From: Metellina segmentata
Taxonomy: Eukaryota; Arthropoda; Arachnida; Araneae; Tetragnathidae
Reading direction: 5' to 3'
Length of the DNA: 64,000 bases
Assembly (NCBI GenBank): GCA_947359465.1
Contig: OX375882.1
Coordinates: 58,087,031-58,151,030 of the forward strand
This document shows, piece after piece, positions 1 to 12,202 of the stretch. Position numbers and translations under genes: made by a program. Each line of letters begins with the position of its first letter. Within the stretch, counting starts at the first letter, position 1. The notes under the pieces are model-generated. The model ran no database searches, had not been told where the DNA came from, and saw nothing but the letters and a program-made list of their open reading frames with translations.

Positions 1-987
1 TCGAGATACGAACTGTTGTAGTGCAAGTAAGAAAACATCAGTGCTTAAATTAGACACTACTTCCAAGTGGATGGATCGAGTTACAGCACACGTAAATATG
101 ACTATGTAGGCCTTTGTAACTAATTTTGCGTTTTTGACATAGAGGGGCCCGGCAAAGTCAATTCCAGTTGTTTCAAATGGGGTCGACTTTTGAATTCTTT
201 CAGCAGGTAATGGAGCTTCTATCTGCTCACCACGCTTTTGCTTCAGTATCTTACATGGAAGACAAGTGTATATGACCTTTTTAATGGCTTGTCTTGCTCT
301 TAATATCCACCATTCAGAACGAAGCTGAGAAAGCACAATCCTAACACCTAGATGGTGCATTTTTAAGTGTGTGTGGCGTATGAGCAGGTTTGTAAAAGGG
401 TGAGAACCTTCCAATAAGATGGGGTGTTTTTCCGATTCTGATAAGTCTGAAAATTGCAGTCGGCCTCCAAGACGTATTAAGTTGTTGTCAAAAAGTGGGT
501 TGAATTTTTCTATCTTTGAGTTCTTGGGAAGTGATTTTGATTTCGACAAGGCTTCATATTTTAAAGGAAATGATTCTTTCTGAACGGTTTGTATCCAATA
601 GTTGCGAGCTTGATTCAGTTCCGTGGCATTCAATTCACCAACCATCTTTTCTTGTGTTTTGCAGTTGTGAATAAAGCGAAAAATCCAAGATGTCACGCGT
701 AACAATTTAAAGTAAGAGCTGTAGTTTCCAGCATTGATAATTGGCAAAGTAGAGACAGTGTGAAAAGTCTGCACTTTCTTCTTCTTTAATTCTAAGTTGT
801 GAGTGTAATCTTCATAAGTGTTGTTTGAATCAGGCCAGTCTACAGGTTTGATTAACCACTTAGGACCATGCCACCATATTTCTAGATGTCTCAGTGTTGA
901 TGGTGAAGTTCCTCTTGATAATATATCAGCAGGATTGTCCTTTCCAGGACAATGTCTCCATTGGGAAGGATTAGTATGAGAAACAAT
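1..987 (-). pseudogene. BEL/Pao pol: end of RNase H region, integrase (partial)
   Basis: The frame is the same as that of the upstream RT segment and is open from the TAA at 988-990 to base 1. Early in it lies the BEL signature PADILSRG. Further on is the integrase zinc-binding region, HLKMHHLG followed by LPCK, preceding the catalytic core that opens with TTGIDFAGPLYVK; its aspartate is the first catalytic residue. The remaining catalytic residues lie beyond the window edge. In the family this enzyme inserts the cDNA into the host genome. The segment shows no internal stop, so the frame decayed little after the single nonsense change that separates it from RT. Product identity is secure from motif order; function is unlikely because of the upstream stops. 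Confidence 0.88.
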
Positions 988-2397
988 TTATGTTACTCGA
1001 TTGCAAACAAATGTCTTCCATTTATTTGTGTCACTGCGAATCCAACCCAAAATAACTTGGGAATCACTCCACAATGTTGCATTGCACATAGGAATATTAG
1101 TCTCAGCACAGAAGTATCGCAACAATCGAGCTCCCATCAGAGACGCTAGCAGTTCCAAACCGGGCAAGGTGACTTTCTTGATAGGTGCAAGTCTGTTGCG
1201 ACTGCACACTAACTGCACGTTTGTTTGTTCACCCTGAGAACTAACTATGTATAGAACTGCTCCATAGGCTCGTTCAGATGCGTCGCAAAATACTTGAATA
1301 GTAAAGGGAACGTGTGATGAAACGCCTATAAATCGAGGAATTTGAAAAGAGCAAACGTCGTCAAGTTCTCCAACAGCAGCATTCCATGAAGTTGCCAAGT
1401 TAGAGGGGAGTATTTCATCCCATTTGATTCCTAGAATCCATGTATCTTGAAACATAATTTTTCCAAAGATTACAAAAGGAGAAAACAGTCCTAAAGGATC
1501 GTAGAAGCTAGCAATACAGTGGAGTAGCCATCTCTTTGTCAGTGGTTTGTCTTGAACAGCGCAGAGAGAGGTTTTGAAAGAATTTCCTAGGGTGTCAGTT
1601 TCTGTATTCCACTCTATGCCTAAAACTTTAACAGTTGTTTTGAATCCTTCATCTTGATCTCGTAATTGGCTCTGAAGCATTGTGGAGTTAGTAGCCCATT
1701 TCTCCATTGGAATTTCAATCAATTGCATCAATTCTTTGACTTCCTTATGCAGTGTGGTGATTTTAGATTCTGTTTCAACACTAGCAACAAAATCGTCCAT
1801 GTAAAGATGTTTATCGATCATGGGAGCAGCAATCGGGAATTTGTGTAAGTGCTTTGAAGCCACTTCTCGTGTTGCAGCACATAACAAAAAGGGGCTGCAT
1901 GCTAATCCGAAAGGCAGACGAGTAAATCTGTAAGTAATTACTTCGTCCGTGAAAGTTGTGTTAGTTTTGTCCTGTGATAGTCTATACCAGAAAAATCTTG
2001 TGGAATCTCTATCTCGTTCGTGTAGGCTTAGTTGTAGAAATGCCTTTTTTCCGTCACTTGTGACTGCAAATTTGTGCATTCGTAGTCTGAGTAAACAACC
2101 AATCGTCTCAGGTAAAAGATTTGGACCGATTTCTAAAGTGTCATTCAGTGATGGCATTCCTGGATCATGTGATGAGGCATCGAACACAATCCTCCATTTG
2201 GTCTCGTTAAGTTTCACTTTTTTGACAGCATGATGGGGTAGGTAAAATACAGTGTTTAAATTCGACGGCTCTAGCTCGCAAACTTCAACGTGTCCTTCTT
2301 CAATGTAGTTTAGCATACAACTATCGTATTCTTTCTTCATAGCAGTATTAGATGCAAGTCGCTTCTGGAGAGACTTCAAACGTTTTTTCGGTAGTAG
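988..2397 (-). pseudogene. BEL/Pao pol: reverse transcriptase and RNase H
   Basis: About 465 residues are open between two in-frame stops (TAG 2398-2400 and TAA 988-990). The N-terminal stretch KSLQKRL...MKKEYD leads into the RT palm. The catalytic aspartates are visible in the FVCDxx-like region (WRIVFDAS) and in YMDDFVAS. RLPFGLACSPFLL is the primer-grip neighbourhood typical of Pao RTs. The C-terminal third carries RNase H signatures FCDASERAYGAVLY and LWSDSQVILGWI. The flanking gag-protease and integrase segments are in the same reading frame, as expected for the single long polyprotein of this family. The two flanking stops look like point nonsense changes, so a full polyprotein cannot be made without readthrough at both. 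Confidence 0.92.
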
Positions 2398-4170
2398 CTA
2401 TGTTAGTAGACAAAATTGATGTTGTAGGCTTCCTATGCGCAGAGACACAACTCTACGATTTCCCTCAGTTTGGTAGGTTTCGTGAAATTCTCTCATAATT
2501 TCATTCTCTCGAACAGTCTTGTTCCTAATTTGAGTGTCTTTGATACCAATACAATCTAACTCCCACAAGCAACGCACTTCGTCGTCCAAACAATAACCAG
2601 AAATTTGAACAGAAACATGGTGAACTGATGAATCATGTTTGATAGTGGTGTGTGTTCGTGACCCATTAAGTACCCATCCAAAAATAGTGGGTACTATGGC
2701 AAGAGATTCTGTAACTTTAATCGGGGGTTCCGTAGTGACCACATGCCAATAATTGTCGCCACGAATGAGCAATTCGATGGGTAAGTTGTCGTCTCCTGGA
2801 GGGTCTGCAAGTGTTAGTTTTCGGCTCCGAGCAAATCGAACAACGTCCGCAGGGGCAGCAGGGTGTGAGGCATATCTGTTGGAGCTTTCGAAAGATGTTA
2901 TAGAAACAGAGTTTTTGTTCCACAAACTTGAAAGTGAAAGTTGCACACATCGTCGCATATTTCGTGAAGTACTGGGAGATTCAAAAGCATGTACATTTAG
3001 TTGCTCAGTCCTTACAATTGGGAGTTTCAGTTTGTCAATGAGGTTTGCATCGACAAAACTTGTTTGGCTACCTCCATCCAAAATGCATCGGGTTAACTTC
3101 GTTAGACCTGTGGGGCCAGTAACATACACGCGTGCAGTTTGTAAATGCGTAATGCTAGTTTTAGGTATGTTAATGTGATGAACCTCACTATTTTGGATCG
3201 CAGTGTTTAGAACAGACGGACAAATGGATACGTGGTGTTTATTCTTGCATTTTGTGCAACGAGCAGTGTCTTTACGAGGACAATTTGACATTCTGTGTCC
3301 TCTATTAGTACACAAAAAACAACGGTTAGAGCCTTTTAGCTTTTGTATGCGAGTGTCATAGTCAGTTATGGTTTCGCATTTCTGGGCCCAATGACCAGAA
3401 GATTCACAAAAGGGGCAAAAAGGGGTATAATTATTTTTCTTGTGTACAGAAGTGGACTTAGTATTCACGTTAAAGGCAGTAGTTGGAGTAAACGGTTCAA
3501 TAACATCACCTTTTATTTTTGACGTAGTTAATGCTCCTTGCACTTCTTGTGATAAGAACTCCATCATTTTCGTAATGTTTCCTTCAGCCAATTTTTCTCT
3601 TTGGGCATGAATGATCCACTGTTTACAAGTGTCATCTGGAAACGCTCGTAGTAATTTTGGAGCTAATACACGACCGTAACTGTCAATATCCTCACCAAGT
3701 GCGCGTAAGGCCTGTAATCTTCTATTACATTCAATGTAAGTTTCATTTAGGGTTGTTGCCGATGATTTGCGTACTGGTGTTAAATTTTCCAGAAAGTCCA
3801 AATGTGCTTGGATAATTCTATCTTTGTTCCCATATCTATCTATAAGGAGCTTTTTAGTGGTTTCATATGTGGCAGCAACAATACTGATACCATCAACTAA
3901 ACGTCTTAGTTCGTCTTGCAAATAACCTCTTAAGAACACATGTTTGTCTATAGTTGAAAGGTTTGGATTGGAGTCCACAGAAGACTGGAATTGTTCCCAA
4001 AAGCTTTGCCAATTTTCAATTTCACCTCCAAATGGTTCTAACTTAATCGTTGGTAGTTTCACTGTGTACGTTGAGGTAACAGGTGTTATCTGACCAGCAA
4101 GTAATGGATTAGTAAACGAATTAGTCGCCAAATTGACATTGTCAGTACCCAAATTAATAGTTGGCGATAA
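2398..4170 (-). pseudogene. BEL/Pao gag C-terminal half, zinc knuckles and protease
   Basis: A 584-codon frame whose first in-frame methionine is not the true start: it continues open from a frameshift near 4170. The N-terminal third has the BEL capsid-type region (LPTIKLEPFGGEIENWQSFW). Around residues 245-310 are three CCHC-like zinc knuckles (CPFCESSGHWAQKC, CFLCTNRGHRMSNC, CTKCKNKHHVSIC). These are followed by an aspartic protease active site, CILDGGSQTSFVDA. Knuckles bind genomic RNA and the protease processes the polyprotein. The frame ends with an in-frame TAG (2398-2400), beyond which RT continues without a frame change. BEL elements normally have no stop here, so I read it as a nonsense mutation rather than programmed readthrough. 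Confidence 0.88.
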
Positions 4171-4463
4171 TTAAGTTGGATGATTTTTCGGGCTTTAAAA
4201 ATTGCGCGCTCAGCACTTTCTGTATAAGCTTCACATTGGGTAATGTCATGTTCGTATTCGTCATCCGTAAAAAGAACATGGATTTCATTATCAACCGTTT
4301 TCATTTAATTTAAGATGGTTGTTAAACGACTTACCGCATATTCCACATCTTCATTCGTAGTAACGTCTGTCATATTATTAATCTCAGTTGAGAAACGAGT
4401 TATGTTGCTTCGAATATTTTTTCGTTTCCGTTTCAATTGGAACACTTGTTCGTCTTTAGTTGC

Positions 4464-4596
4464 TATAGCAAGCGCGAATGAACCAGCGTAACTTAGTGTC
4501 TACCAAAAAGTACTTCAAGGTAGAGTTGGGTTACACTGGTATTTATACTACCCCTTTGTAAGTTAAGTTTTTGGAGTGGTAGCTAAGCTCGCTACA
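4464..4596 (-). repeat. TRIM 3' LTR
   Basis: This is the second copy of the 133-bp LTR. The TATA-like GTATAAATA is at about 4540-4548. The purine-rich tract at 4601-4610 (minus strand TGGAGGGGGA) immediately precedes it, the position expected of the plus-strand primer. Confidence 0.85.
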
Positions 4597-4904
4597 GTAC
4601 TCCCCCTCCAGAATTTTAGCAGTCGCCGAAATTCGATGATTGACGTCACTTGTAGAATGATTGCCATTTTTTGCGTTTGACTGTAAGAGCTGTATTAAGA
4701 TTACAGTTGCCGTGCTGCCTTTTACATGTTATTTTATCCATGCGGCAATTGCACGAATGGAGGATGTGATATAACATTAGCAGTTTCTGCTATCACAGCG
4801 CCCCCTAGTGGTAGAAAGGTAATTAGTATCAACCAAGGCGAATTCTACTGTACATTGTGTGCCATCCATCGAATTTTTGTAAATTTTTAGGCATGTTTAA
4901 ATCA

Positions 4905-4919
4905 CGTCCGGGTCACCAA
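4905..4919 (-). promoter_or_regulatory. TRIM primer-binding-like site
   Basis: The minus strand reads TTGGTGACCCGGACG directly after the 5' LTR. TGGTGACC-type leaders are used by arthropod LTR elements for tRNA priming. I did not identify which tRNA. Confidence 0.6.
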
Positions 4920-5052
4920 TATAGCAAGCGCGAATGAACCAGCGTAACTTAGTGTCTACCAAAAAGTACTTCAAGGTAGAGTTGGGTTACACTGGTATTT
5001 ATACTACCCCTTTGTAAGTTAAGTTTTTGGAGTGGTAGCTAAGCTCGCTACA
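4920..5052 (-). repeat. TRIM 5' LTR
   Basis: This 133-bp LTR is identical by eye to the one at 4464-4596. A TATA-like GTATAAATA lies in the middle of the LTR and would mark the U3/R boundary region. The PBS-like sequence starts at 4919 and runs towards lower coordinates. Confidence 0.85.
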
Positions 5053-5173
5053 GTTGCCATTATTCTTCCGTGGAGATCGACGTTCGCAATAGTAAAAGTT
5101 TCGTAAATAAGTAGTAGTAAAAAAGTAGTAAATAAGTAGTTGCGTAGTTCCAAGTCGCTGATTCGTATGAGTA

Positions 5174-5420
5174 TTTCGGCACCAGATGTTAATTCGCGTA
5201 AACGTAATTATAAAACACAACTTCAGAATATTTGAAAGAACAACATCTACATTTATTTTCTAACGAACGACTACTACACAAGAGTGTTGCCATGTAGAGA
5301 CGACTAAGTAATTTTATTTAATCTCGTATCGGCGTGCAACAGAGATTAACCATCCAAGTTGATTCCGGAGCTATCTCATCCGTCAATATACGACATATTA
5401 TCTCGATAGAAAGGTATTGT
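5174..5420 (-). promoter_or_regulatory. BEL/Pao primer-binding site and probable 5' LTR
   Basis: The minus strand reads ...TTAACA TC TGGTGCCGAAA, with TGGTGCCGAAA at 5174-5184. TGGTGCCGAAA is the typical BEL/Pao primer-binding leader, so the LTR should end at about 5187 in ACA. An AATAAA lies inside the presumed LTR near 5260. I could not fix the outer (5') end of the LTR because the 3' LTR is outside the window, so the right boundary is a guess bounded by the Tc1 fragment. Confidence 0.55.
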
Positions 5421-5446
5421 AGAATATTTTTATGATGCAAGATATA

Positions 5447-5972
5447 CATTACCCTCCAGTAATGGACCGGACGCCAGCGGATTTGCATTAAATCCGACTA
5501 CTTGTTTGGGAGTCTTTTTGGTGGTATGGCCTGGTACCATTGCATGTTGTTCCTGGCAAATTGAACTCCGATGCCTGCATTAACATTTTGAACACACAGG
5601 TTCTTCCTACGCTCTGCTATTTTATAGTACGGACGAAAATTACTTCCAGGACGACAACGCTCCATGTGATGTTGCAGCCTCTGCCAAGCAGTGGTATGAA
5701 ATATGGATGTTAAAAGTCTTCCCTGGCCTGCTCTGTGTCCCGATCAAAGCCCCACAGAACATTTGAGTGACGCGTTAGAGCGACGCTTACGGATCAGGGA
5801 ACCACGTCCGAAATCTACAGCTGATCTGTCGACATTCTTGCAGCAGGAATGGACACAAATACACATAGCTGTACATCAAATCCTTGTTGAAAGTATGCCC
5901 AAAAGAGTTGCTGGTGTAATTGCAGCACGTGTACTATCTCCCTATTAAAGCATGTATTCCTTCGCTTATACC
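5447..5972 (+). mobile_element. Tc1-derived, internally deleted copy A, 3' TIR lost
   Basis: The fragment starts after a TA with CATTACCCTCCAGTAATGG, a degraded form of the terminal repeat seen at 18794 and 51568. It contains the C-terminal transposase region (5703-5948), with remains of the NAPCH block and of the PTEHL block, where the catalytic glutamate lies. It joins the terminal repeat to the middle of the transposase at the same point as the other copies. The 3' terminal repeat is replaced by the TA microsatellite starting at about 5973. Confidence 0.8.
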
Positions 5973-8447
<2,475 letters not shown>

Positions 8448-8622
8448 TATTATTACGGATTTTTCGATGCTAACTGTAAATAGAGCGTCTTGGCCTAGCA
8501 GTATTAAGTAGAAAAAAAGCAAGGACTAAATGTGTTCAGCAAACGCGAGCTCTTTCCAGAATGTAAACAGCCATTTTATATGAAGCAAGATACATTGTAC
8601 CTTTGGCATCTATTGTCCTTGC
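8448..8622. repeat. dispersed repeat, copy 1 of 2
   Basis: From ATTACGGATTTTTCGATG to TTGTACCTTTGG this matches 10364-10545 closely. Copy 2 has about 25 extra bases after AGAGCGTCTT. No terminal repeat or coding content was seen. Confidence 0.8.
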
Positions 8623-8672
8623 TTTGGCAGACGGCAGATCGGTTCACTGGTGTAGAGTTGCCTGTTTGTTCT

Positions 8673-9011
8673 CTTTTGAAGTCGTTAGCCACTGTTCGTC
8701 AACCAGTGGCTAACAGTAGAGTTAGATTGGGCTTTGCTCGAATTTAATGAACAGGCACTGACAGGCTGAGTCAAACCAGACCCAACTTTTGAAGTCGTTA
8801 GCCACTGTTCGTCAACCAGTGGCTAACAGTAGAGTTAGATTGGGCTTTGCTCGAATTTAATGAACAGGCACAGACAGGCTGAGTCAAACCAGACCCAACT
8901 TTTGAAGTCGTTAGCCACTGTTCGTCAACCAGTGGCTAACAGTAGAGTTAGATTGGGCTTTGCTCGAATTTAATGAACAGGCACAGACAGGCTGAGTCAA
9001 ACCAGACCCAA
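8673..9011. repeat. 113-bp tandem repeat, three near-identical copies with a hairpin
   Basis: Units start at 8673, 8786 and 8899; the first two differ mainly at one base (CACTGAC versus CACAGAC). Each unit contains a perfect 11-bp inverted repeat, GTTAGCCACTG ... CAGTGGCTAAC, around a 9-base loop. The GC content is higher than in the flanks. Confidence 0.95.
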
Positions 9012-9016
9012 CTTTT

Positions 9017-10363
9017 AAAAGTGATTCGGCCCTTTGTAATGCTAATACCCTATTACAAGTCTACTTAATTCACTCAATGATAGCAATGAGTCAAACGTTC
9101 GAATGTTCATCAATATAACCTTGCCCATATTATACTAAATTGTGTTCATTGAAAATAACAACACCAAAAAAGTGTTCTTGGATTGGCTTTACATTTGACA
9201 GGAGATCTGTCGTGTCAAATTCAGATTATTAAAATCTTAACAACGTAGGCAAGTAGAATGACTCCTCTGAACAAATTTTAAACTCAAAATTGTGTGAAAG
9301 ATACTATTCCCGATTGAATGGTATCTTTACATTTGCTATTTGTGTAATGCGCGAATAAGAAAGAGATGTGCGGCTTTCTCCGATAACTTTTTTTTCACTT
9401 TGGGAACTTTTTTTTGACAGCAAAATGGTACATCATATTCCTTTCTCTCTGAAATTGCATTTTTGTTCTAGATAAATTGATGAGACGTTTTTAAATAGTA
9501 GTCTGATTGATCGTCTGAGTTTCCAATGTCATTTGAGCGAGTGCACTGAAAACTATTAATAATCAAGAAATGGTGCGTCATGTTTATTTTTCAATCAACT
9601 ATGAACAATGAATAATGCAGTGTAAAAACAAATGTACAGTTTGGAAAAAAAAGCAAAATTTTTTGGATGCCTTCGAAACAAATTTTACAGAGCTATGATC
9701 TTCAAGTGCAACTTCCTATCAAAAAACATTTTTTTGATTGAATGCGCAGTCGAATTCCAATAAATTAAACCCAAAAATAAGCGTATTTCAAATATTTGTA
9801 TTTTAGGTGTTCCACCGATCGATAAATGGATGCCCTTTTCCGAAAGTACTACTCGAAAAAATGTATTTGTCCTTGCCATTCGGAAGGAAAAAGGCGCACC
9901 AAAAAAAATTGTAATTACGAAGATAAAAAATAATGCGTAATATGTTACACAAGGACCACTTAACGTGAAAATAAAACAGAACAAAAAATGGAGTAATTTG
10001 TTTCCCGTTGTCCGATGCTGGAATTGTGCAGAAATCAATTTTTAATTTCTCGCTTCAATTAATTGAAGCATGGGGAGGGGTTGTCCTTCCCTCCGACATG
10101 AAAAGCAGCAATAAAAAAAGGGGAAAATTAGCATTCTTACGCCTTCGAAAAACTGCCCTTTTTTTTCTTTCGAATGGAACTGAAAAAATCGACCCTTTGC
10201 TTGTGAATAAAACTGAAGTTATCAATTGTGGGAGAAATATTTTCTGGAAAAAAGTCCGATATTTTTTCATCCGAACTGAAGTACAGTTGCGGTCGTGAGT
10301 AAATATACATTCGAATCAATTATTTTTTCCTGAAGCTTAACTACCGCATTTGGTTCAGTAATT
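9017..10363. other. AT-rich sequence, no supported gene
   Basis: It contains a few open frames of 60-117 codons, including a minus-strand one at 9685-10038 with a hydrophobic first half. None has a recognisable domain and all lie in A/T-run-rich DNA, so I do not call them genes. Confidence 0.5.
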
Positions 10364-10545
10364 ACTACGGATTTTTCGATGTTAATTGTAAATAGAGCGT
10401 CTTAGTTAATTGATATGAACACACTATGTAGCAGTATTAAGTAGAAAAAGCAAGAACTAAAACACTTCAGCAAATTCGAGCTCTGTCCAGAATGTAATCA
10501 GTCATGTTATAGGAAGCAAGATGCATTGTACCTTTGGAATCTATT
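10364..10545. repeat. dispersed repeat, copy 2 of 2
   Basis: Second copy of the sequence at 8448-8622, on the same strand about 1.9 kb away, with an extra ~25-base stretch. Confidence 0.8.
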
Positions 10546-10555
10546 GTTCTTCAAA

Positions 10556-11180
10556 GTGGGCACCTTGGAACTTCTAACGCTTTCCAAGCGTATCTTCCAC
10601 TTTTTTAAACACTCTGCTAAGTCCATTGATTTCATCTGCATCAGCTTCCTCGTCATGTTTTTCTGAATCCCATCCACACAGCCTGAAATATCATCCTTTT
10701 AAGAGATTATTTTGTCTTTAGGGACACGCGTTTCTAGCGTCTCTTCCACTTTTCAAAACACTTTTCTAAGTTCATTGTTGGAATTGTCCTTGATTGATTC
10801 GTCATTGCTCTCCTAAATCTCATGCACACAGTCTGAAATCTCTTCCGTTTGAGTTATTATTTTGTCTTAACACACAGCTACCAAAGGAGTCTTTCTTTTT
10901 TTTAAAAACACTCTGACAAGTCCATTGTTGGCATCTACATTAGCATCATTGTCACGTTCTCTTGAATTGCATCCACACTGTCTGAAATTTTTTTTCTATC
11001 TTCCCTTTTAGTTATTACTTTATATTAACACACAGTTTCCAAAGGAGTATCTGACTTTCTGCAAAACACTTTGCTAAGTCCATTGAGTGATTATTGGAAT
11101 CGTCATTCGATGCCTCGTCATGTTTTTCTAAATCTGATTCAGACGTTCCTAAATCTCTAACCTCTGACTAATTACTTTAT
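10556..11180 (-). pseudogene. decayed ~155-bp tandem array, possibly once coding
   Basis: Four degenerate units follow one another (landmark on the plus strand: AACACTCTGCTAAGTCCATTG, seen in variants near 10600, 10770, 10905 and 11065). Read on the minus strand, each unit gives an acidic piece of about the same pattern, an Asp/Glu/Asn-rich run followed by NGL(S/V)RVF and, in two units, KVE(D/E)TL. Shared frames are broken by stops and small indels. I infer a former protein repeat of roughly 50 residues. The protein is not recognised and the alternative, a satellite with chance coding-like pattern, remains open. Confidence 0.4.
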
Positions 11181-11282
11181 CAATACGGCTTTTCCTCGTT
11201 TATCGACCAATTCGCTTTACAACCGTTTGTTAGAAACGTTGCTTGTTCGTTAACTCATAAGGTGTTGTTCACGACAAGGAAT

Positions 11283-11431
11283 CTCGTCACTAACCAAACT
11301 AGCCCTATTTTGATAGACGAGATATATTTTTGATTACAATTTTTTCGTCATTATAAAAAAACTGACTAGACCTTGAAATCGTCTTACTAAAAAATCAGCA
11401 ATGTCTTGATGACGAGATACCTCGTCATTTA
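11283..11431 (+). repeat. palindromic 45-bp minisatellite, patch 1
   Basis: Degenerate units of the form CTGACCAGATCTTGATGG-ACGAGATATCTCGTC-ATTA. The core GACGAGATATCTCGTC is self-complementary. The patch leads directly into the 258-bp array. Confidence 0.7.
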
Positions 11432-12202
11432 CAAAATTGGTTGGATGTTGATATGACTGACATATCTTGTAGAAACCATTTAGAGGATTAATCGAAGAAT
11501 GATTGTATCTCACCACAGTAATTAATATAAAAGATAAATTACAGTTTCGATCTTTAACGTAACATCCTATTTAAAAATGAATTATTCATCTGAAAGAAAA
11601 GGGAAACGAATGAAAAATGTTTTCTCATGTTTCACAAAGCTATTTTATGTGGAATAAATAAAATTCACCAGCCATACACAACATTTGCAACAAAATCGGT
11701 TAGATGTTGATGACTGACATATATTGTAGAAACCATTTAGAGGATTAATCGAAGAATGATTGTATCTCACCACAGTAATTAATATAAAAGATAAATTACA
11801 TTTTCGATCTTAAACGTAATATCCTATTTAAAAATGAATTATTCATCTGAAGGAAAAGAGAAATGAATGCAAAATGTTTTCTCGTGTTTCACAAAGCTAT
11901 TTTATGTGGAATAAACAAAATTCGCCAGCCATACACAACATTTGCAACAAAATCGGTTAGATGTTGATGACTGACATATATTGTAGAAACCATTTAGAGG
12001 AATAATTGACGAGTGATTGTATCTCCACAGAAATTAATATAAAATATAAATTAAATTTTCGATCTTTAACGTAACATCCTATTTAAAAATGAATTATTCA
12101 TCTGAAAGAAATGGGAAATGAATGCAAAATGTTTTCTCATGTTTCACAAAGCTATTTTATGTGGAATAAACAAAATTCGCCAGCCATACACAACATTTGC
12201 AA
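11432..12202. repeat. 258-bp tandem repeat, three copies
   Basis: Units start at 11432, 11691 and 11948 with CAAAAT(T/C)GGTT(G/A)GATG, each ending CATACACAACATTTGC. They differ by scattered substitutions and small indels. The unit head resembles the palindromic minisatellite next to it, so the array may have grown from it. Confidence 0.93.

Larger units (their letters stand above)
4464..5052 (-). mobile_element. TRIM: 589-bp miniature LTR retrotransposon inserted in BEL gag
   Basis: Two copies of a 133-bp sequence (4464-4596 and 4920-5052) read identical by eye. They begin TGTAGCGAGC on the minus strand and end in CTTGCTATA. The unit is flanked by GTTGC on both sides (4459-4463 and 5053-5057), a 5-bp target duplication as made by retroviral-type integrases. 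Directly after the 5' LTR is TTGGTGACCCGGACGTGA, a primer-binding-like leader. Directly before the 3' LTR is the purine run GGAGGGGGAG. The 323-bp interior has no meaningful open frame. These are the defining parts of a terminal-repeat retrotransposon in miniature, which needs enzymes from an autonomous partner. Confidence 0.85.
4171..5060 (-). pseudogene. BEL/Pao gag N-terminus split by a TRIM insertion
   Basis: The likely start codon is the ATG at 5058-5060. The next five bases, 5053-5057, form one copy of the TRIM target duplication. Gag coding resumes at 4463 with the other copy, in the frame that later contains the ATG at 4302-4304. This N-terminal region is basic and helix-prone (QLKRKRKN), as in other BEL gags, followed by an acidic stretch (FTDDEYEHD). 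It has an in-frame TAA at 4305-4307, and near 4170 the frame shifts relative to the downstream gag-protease segment. The split is therefore caused by three lesions: insertion, nonsense and frameshift. Order of events is unknown, but the insertion looks youngest because its LTRs are identical. Confidence 0.75.
1..5420 (-). mobile_element. BEL/Pao LTR retrotransposon, 3' part cut by the window edge
   Basis: Seen: on the minus strand, reading from high to low coordinates, there is a primer-binding site, gag with CCHC knuckles, an aspartic protease, a reverse transcriptase with YMDD, RNase H and an integrase with an HHCC zinc motif. The protease sits before RT and the integrase after RNase H, all in what was one long frame, which is the BEL/Pao arrangement. 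The element is dead as it stands: in-frame stops lie at 4305-4307, 2398-2400 and 988-990, there is a frameshift near 4170, and a 589-bp TRIM is inserted behind the start codon. The 3' end and 3' LTR lie left of the window. The outer end of the 5' LTR is uncertain; a Tc1-derived fragment begins at about 5447. Confidence 0.9.

Noticed and set aside
1001..3178. Plus-strand open frames opposite the BEL/Pao pol and gag
   Set aside because: They are mirror frames of a strongly supported minus-strand coding region.
8673..9011. CRISPR array
   Set aside because: Regular repeats, but the units are contiguous without variable spacers and the DNA is from an animal.
9685..10038. 117-codon minus-strand frame
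   Set aside because: Hydrophobic and A/T-run driven; no motif, no neighbour context, opposite frames are equally open.
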